NCBI GenBank assembly: GCA_031258265.1
Contig: JAIRNB010000149.1
Location: forward strand, 1-6,881
Direction of reading: 5' to 3'
DNA: 6,881 nucleotides
Origin: Treponema sp.
GTDB lineage: Bacteria; Spirochaetota; Spirochaetia; Treponematales; Breznakiellaceae
The notes beneath the pieces are model-generated. The model was not told the origin of the DNA. It saw only the letters and a list, made by a program, of their open reading frames with translations, and did not search any database. Position numbers and translations under genes: made by a program. Positions 4,553 through 6,881 of this stretch are shown in pieces. The first letter of the stretch is position 1. Each line of letters begins with the position of its first letter.

Positions 4553-4557
4553 TTTTA

Positions 4558-6881
4558 ATGAACGGTGGTAAAGGGATGAATGAGCCGTCTAAAATTGTTG
4601 GGCAGTTGACTCTGGAAGAAAAGGCGTCCCTCTGTTCGGGGAAGGATTTTTGGACTCTTAAAAGCGTTGAGCGGCTGGGCCTGGGTTCGATTATGGTTAC
4701 CGACGGCCCCCACGGTCTGCGGAAACAGGCGGGGGCCAGCGATCACCTGGGGATAAGCCAAAGCGTTCCCGCCGCCTGCTTCCCCGCCGCCTGCGCCAGT
4801 TCCTGCAGCTTTGACCGGGAACTGCTCCGGGAAATCGGGGCCGCCATGGGGGAAGAGTGCCTCCAGGAGCGGGTGGCCGTTATCCTGGGTCCCGGCGCCA
4901 ATATCAAACGCAGTCCCCTCTGCGGCAGGAATTTTGAATACTTTAGCGAAGATCCCTATCTGAGCGGGGAAATGGCCGCCGCCCTTATCAGCGGGGTTCA
5001 AAGCAAGGGGGTAGGGACCAGCCTTAAACACTATGCCGCCAATAACCAGGAAACCCGCCGCATGACCAGCAATTCTGTGGTGGATGAACGGGCTTTCCGG
5101 GAAATTTACCTGGCGGGTTTTGAAAGGGCGGTAAAGGAATCCCAGCCCTGGACCGTGATGTGTTCCTACAACCTCATCAACGGCATTTACGCATCGGATA
5201 ACAAACGGCTGCTTTCCGATATTCTCCGGGACGAATGGGGTTTCAAGGGTCTGGTGGTAACCGACTGGGGGGCCGTTGATGACCGGGTCCAGGGAATCCG
5301 CGCGGGACTGGATCTTGAGATGCCCGGTTCCGGCGGTATAAACGACGCGAAAATCGTGGAGGCCGTAAAAAGCGGCATGCTGGACGAAAAGCTCCTGGAC
5401 AAGGCGGTTCTGCGTATCGTGGAACTTATCTTAAAATCCGGGGAAAACGGCAAACCGGGTTATGCCTACGATGCCGCCGCCCACCACCAACTGGCCCGCC
5501 GGGCCGCCGCGGAGTCCGCGGTGCTGTTAAAAAACGAGGGGAACATCCTGCCCCTCCAGGGGGGAAAGACTTTGGCGGTCATCGGGGCCTTTGCGGAAAA
5601 GCCCCGGTATCAGGGCGCGGGTTCCAGTAAGATCAACCCCTTTAAGCTGGACAATCCCCTGGAGGAACTCCGCAAGGCGGGATTCTCCGCCGAATATGCC
5701 CCCGGCTGCACCCTGGGTCCGGCGGGCATCAAGCCGGACGCAAAACTTATCGCCGAAGCCGCGGCCCTGGCGGGGAAGAAAGATATGGCCGTGGTATTTG
5801 CCGGTCTTCCCGATGAATACGAAAGTGAAGGTTTTGACCGGGATTCTCTGGATATGCCCCCCAGCCACAATGAATTGATCGAGGCGGTGGCTAGGGCCAA
5901 TCCCAATACCGTGGTGGTGCTTTTCCTGGGGGCCCCGGCGCTTCTCCCCTGGGCATCCAGGGTAAAGGGTATTCTCCTCCTCTACCTGGGCGGCCAGGCC
6001 GTTGGGGGCGCTGTCGCGGACCTGCTCAGCGGCCTCCGGGTCCCCGGAGGGAGGCTGGCGGAAACCTGGCCCCTCAGCCTGGAGGATAACCCCAGCTTCC
6101 ACTACTTCCCCGGCGGCGCTAAAACCGTGGAGTATAGGGAAAGTGTTTATGTGGGTTACCGTTACTACAACACCGTGGATAAGCCGGTGGCCTATCCCTT
6201 TGGCTACGGCCTCTCTTATACCAGTTTTGAATATTCGGATCTTAAACTTAGCCGGGGTGAATTTAAGGCCGGGGATAAACTGGAACTCAGCGTTACGGTG
6301 AAAAATACCGGGGACCGGCCCGGCGTTGAACTTGTCCAAATCTACGTTGCCCCGGACTCCCCAAAAATATTCCGGCCCCGGGCGGAACTCAGGGGTTTTG
6401 AAAAACTCCGGCTGGAAAGCGGGGAAAGCGGGACCGTTACGGTTGTCCTTGACACCCGGAGTTTCGCTTACTACCACCCCCTGGACCAGATGTGGGCCCT
6501 GGAGGGGGGGAGCTACAGTATCCTTGTGGGGGCGAACAGCAGGGATATTCGCCTGCGGCAAAGCGTTACTGTGGCGGGAGACGGCAGGGAGGCAAGCCTG
6601 GCGGCCTTAAAAGCAAAAGCCCCGGAGTATTTTGCCCTTACGGAGGCCGGCAAAGGAGGGCTGGTCATACCCGGTTCCTCCTTCGAAGCCCTCTACGGCC
6701 GGCCCCTGCCCCCCGCGGAACGTCTTCCTGGAGAACCCTTCACGATCAACAGCACCATACGGGACATTAAAGATACCCCCGCGGGGCAGGCCCTGCTGCG
6801 GCAGATCCTCGAAGGTGTCGAAAAGACCTTTGGCGCGGGTAACGCCGATCTCCGTCCCATGATAGACCGGATGATCATGGA
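4558..6881 (+). CDS. Glycoside hydrolase family 3 enzyme, beta-glucosidase-type (3' partial)
   Basis: A retaining exo-glycosidase that removes terminal beta-linked sugars from oligosaccharides or glycosides. 774 codons are visible without a stop. The barrel domain (about 10-300) has TDGPHGLRK (48-56), GPGANIKRSPLCGRNFEYFSEDP, KHYAANNQE (157-165) and the nucleophile motif VVTDWGAVDD (nucleophile D236). The alpha/beta sandwich (about 320-535) carries YESEGFDRDSLDMP with likely acid/base E424, and YQGAGSSKINP. After YPFGYGLSYTSF (546-557) comes a fibronectin-III-like domain (about 562-670). No PA14 insert and no signal peptide are seen, so it probably acts in the cytoplasm on imported sugars. 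The tail with FTINSTIRDIKDTP resembles the end of clostridial-type GH3 enzymes, so probably only a few dozen residues are missing. Sugar specificity (glucose, xylose, galactose) cannot be read from the sequence. Translation starts from AGGAGG behind a structured leader. Confidence 0.95.
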   Translation, partial: MNGGKGMNEPSKIVGQLTLEEKASLCSGKDFWTLKSVERLGLGSIMVTDGPHGLRKQAGASDHLGISQSVPAACFPAACASSCSFDRELLREIGAAMGEECLQERVAVILGPGANIKRSPLCGRNFEYFSEDPYLSGEMAAALISGVQSKGVGTSLKHYAANNQETRRMTSNSVVDERAFREIYLAGFERAVKESQPWTVMCSYNLINGIYASDNKRLLSDILRDEWGFKGLVVTDWGAVDDRVQGIRAGLDLEMPGSGGINDAKIVEAVKSGMLDEKLLDKAVLRIVELILKSGENGKPGYAYDAAAHHQLARRAAAESAVLLKNEGNILPLQGGKTLAVIGAFAEKPRYQGAGSSKINPFKLDNPLEELRKAGFSAEYAPGCTLGPAGIKPDAKLIAEAAALAGKKDMAVVFAGLPDEYESEGFDRDSLDMPPSHNELIEAVARANPNTVVVLFLGAPALLPWASRVKGILLLYLGGQAVGGAVADLLSGLRVPGGRLAETWPLSLEDNPSFHYFPGGAKTVEYRESVYVGYRYYNTVDKPVAYPFGYGLSYTSFEYSDLKLSRGEFKAGDKLELSVTVKNTGDRPGVELVQIYVAPDSPKIFRPRAELRGFEKLRLESGESGTVTVVLDTRSFAYYHPLDQMWALEGGSYSILVGANSRDIRLRQSVTVAGDGREASLAALKAKAPEYFALTEAGKGGLVIPGSSFEALYGRPLPPAERLPGEPFTINSTIRDIKDTPAGQALLRQILEGVEKTFGAGNADLRPMIDRMIM

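Larger units (their letters stand above)
4127..4557 (+). other. 431-bp non-coding stretch, hairpin- and repeat-rich leader of the GH3 gene
   Basis: No credible protein frame crosses this region; the one open plus frame (4231-4548) has no ribosome binding site and consists of the inverted repeats themselves. In order it holds an AT-rich hairpin (4146-4173), a REP-like unit in inverse orientation (4183-4209), two direct-repeat pairs (4227-4241 and 4256-4279), two hairpins (4319-4340 and 4358-4381), a nested pairing region (4399-4467), a terminator-like hairpin (4481-4504) and a hairpin ending 2 nt before the Shine-Dalgarno of the GH3 gene (4511-4544). A GH3 promoter would be expected in the AT-rich part around 4220-4280, but no clear -35/-10 pair stands out. 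Confidence 0.6.

Noticed and set aside
5527..6561. Long minus-strand open frame (344 aa) antisense to the GH3 gene
   Set aside because: The plus strand encodes an unmistakable GH3 enzyme here. The antisense frame is a by-product of GC-rich codon use and shows no family motif.

Overview
This 6.9-kb window is GC-rich bacterial DNA (about 60% G+C by eye, with many runs of G and C). It holds the end of one sugar-hydrolase gene, a two-gene potassium-uptake locus on the minus strand, one small unrecognised gene and most of a second sugar-hydrolase gene. No marker gene fixes the organism. The codon style, the hairpin-rich spacers and the gene mix would fit an uncultured, carbohydrate-using spirochaete of the Treponema type, but that is only a guess.

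Layout: (1) 1-204, plus strand, C-terminal end of a probable GH13 alpha-amylase/neopullulanase-type enzyme. (2) 205-411, a convergent spacer with a GC-rich hairpin and a terminator-like hairpin reading out of the minus-strand locus. (3) 412-3467, minus strand, trkA followed by trkH. TrkA is a complete double-RCK cytoplasmic gating subunit and TrkH is the K+-conducting membrane subunit; together they form the Trk potassium uptake system. (4) 3468-3730, a divergent spacer with two hairpins. (5) 3731-4126, plus strand, a 131-aa protein of unknown function with a strong ribosome binding site. (6) 4127-4557, a 431-bp non-coding stretch packed with inverted repeats, direct repeats, REP-like units and a terminator-like hairpin. 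(7) 4558 to the right edge, plus strand, a cytoplasmic GH3 glycosidase lacking only its last residues.

The most unusual point is the trkA/trkH junction. The first ATG of trkH (1800) has no ribosome binding site and would cut off most of the first transmembrane helix. The same frame stays open upstream through the missing helix and then through ten Gly-X-Y (collagen-like) triplets encoded by an 18-bp tandem repeat, back into the end of trkA. That extension contains no ATG, GTG or TTG. A good AAGGAG sits 8 nt before an in-frame ATT, just before an A5 run where a -1 slip would join TrkA to TrkH. TrkH is therefore probably made either from a rare ATT start or as a frameshifted TrkA-TrkH fusion, in both cases with a collagen-like segment.

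The second point is the GH3 leader, where nested and mutually exclusive RNA pairings lie ahead of a terminator-like hairpin. That layout would suit attenuation control, although a REP-type repeat cluster is an equally good explanation.
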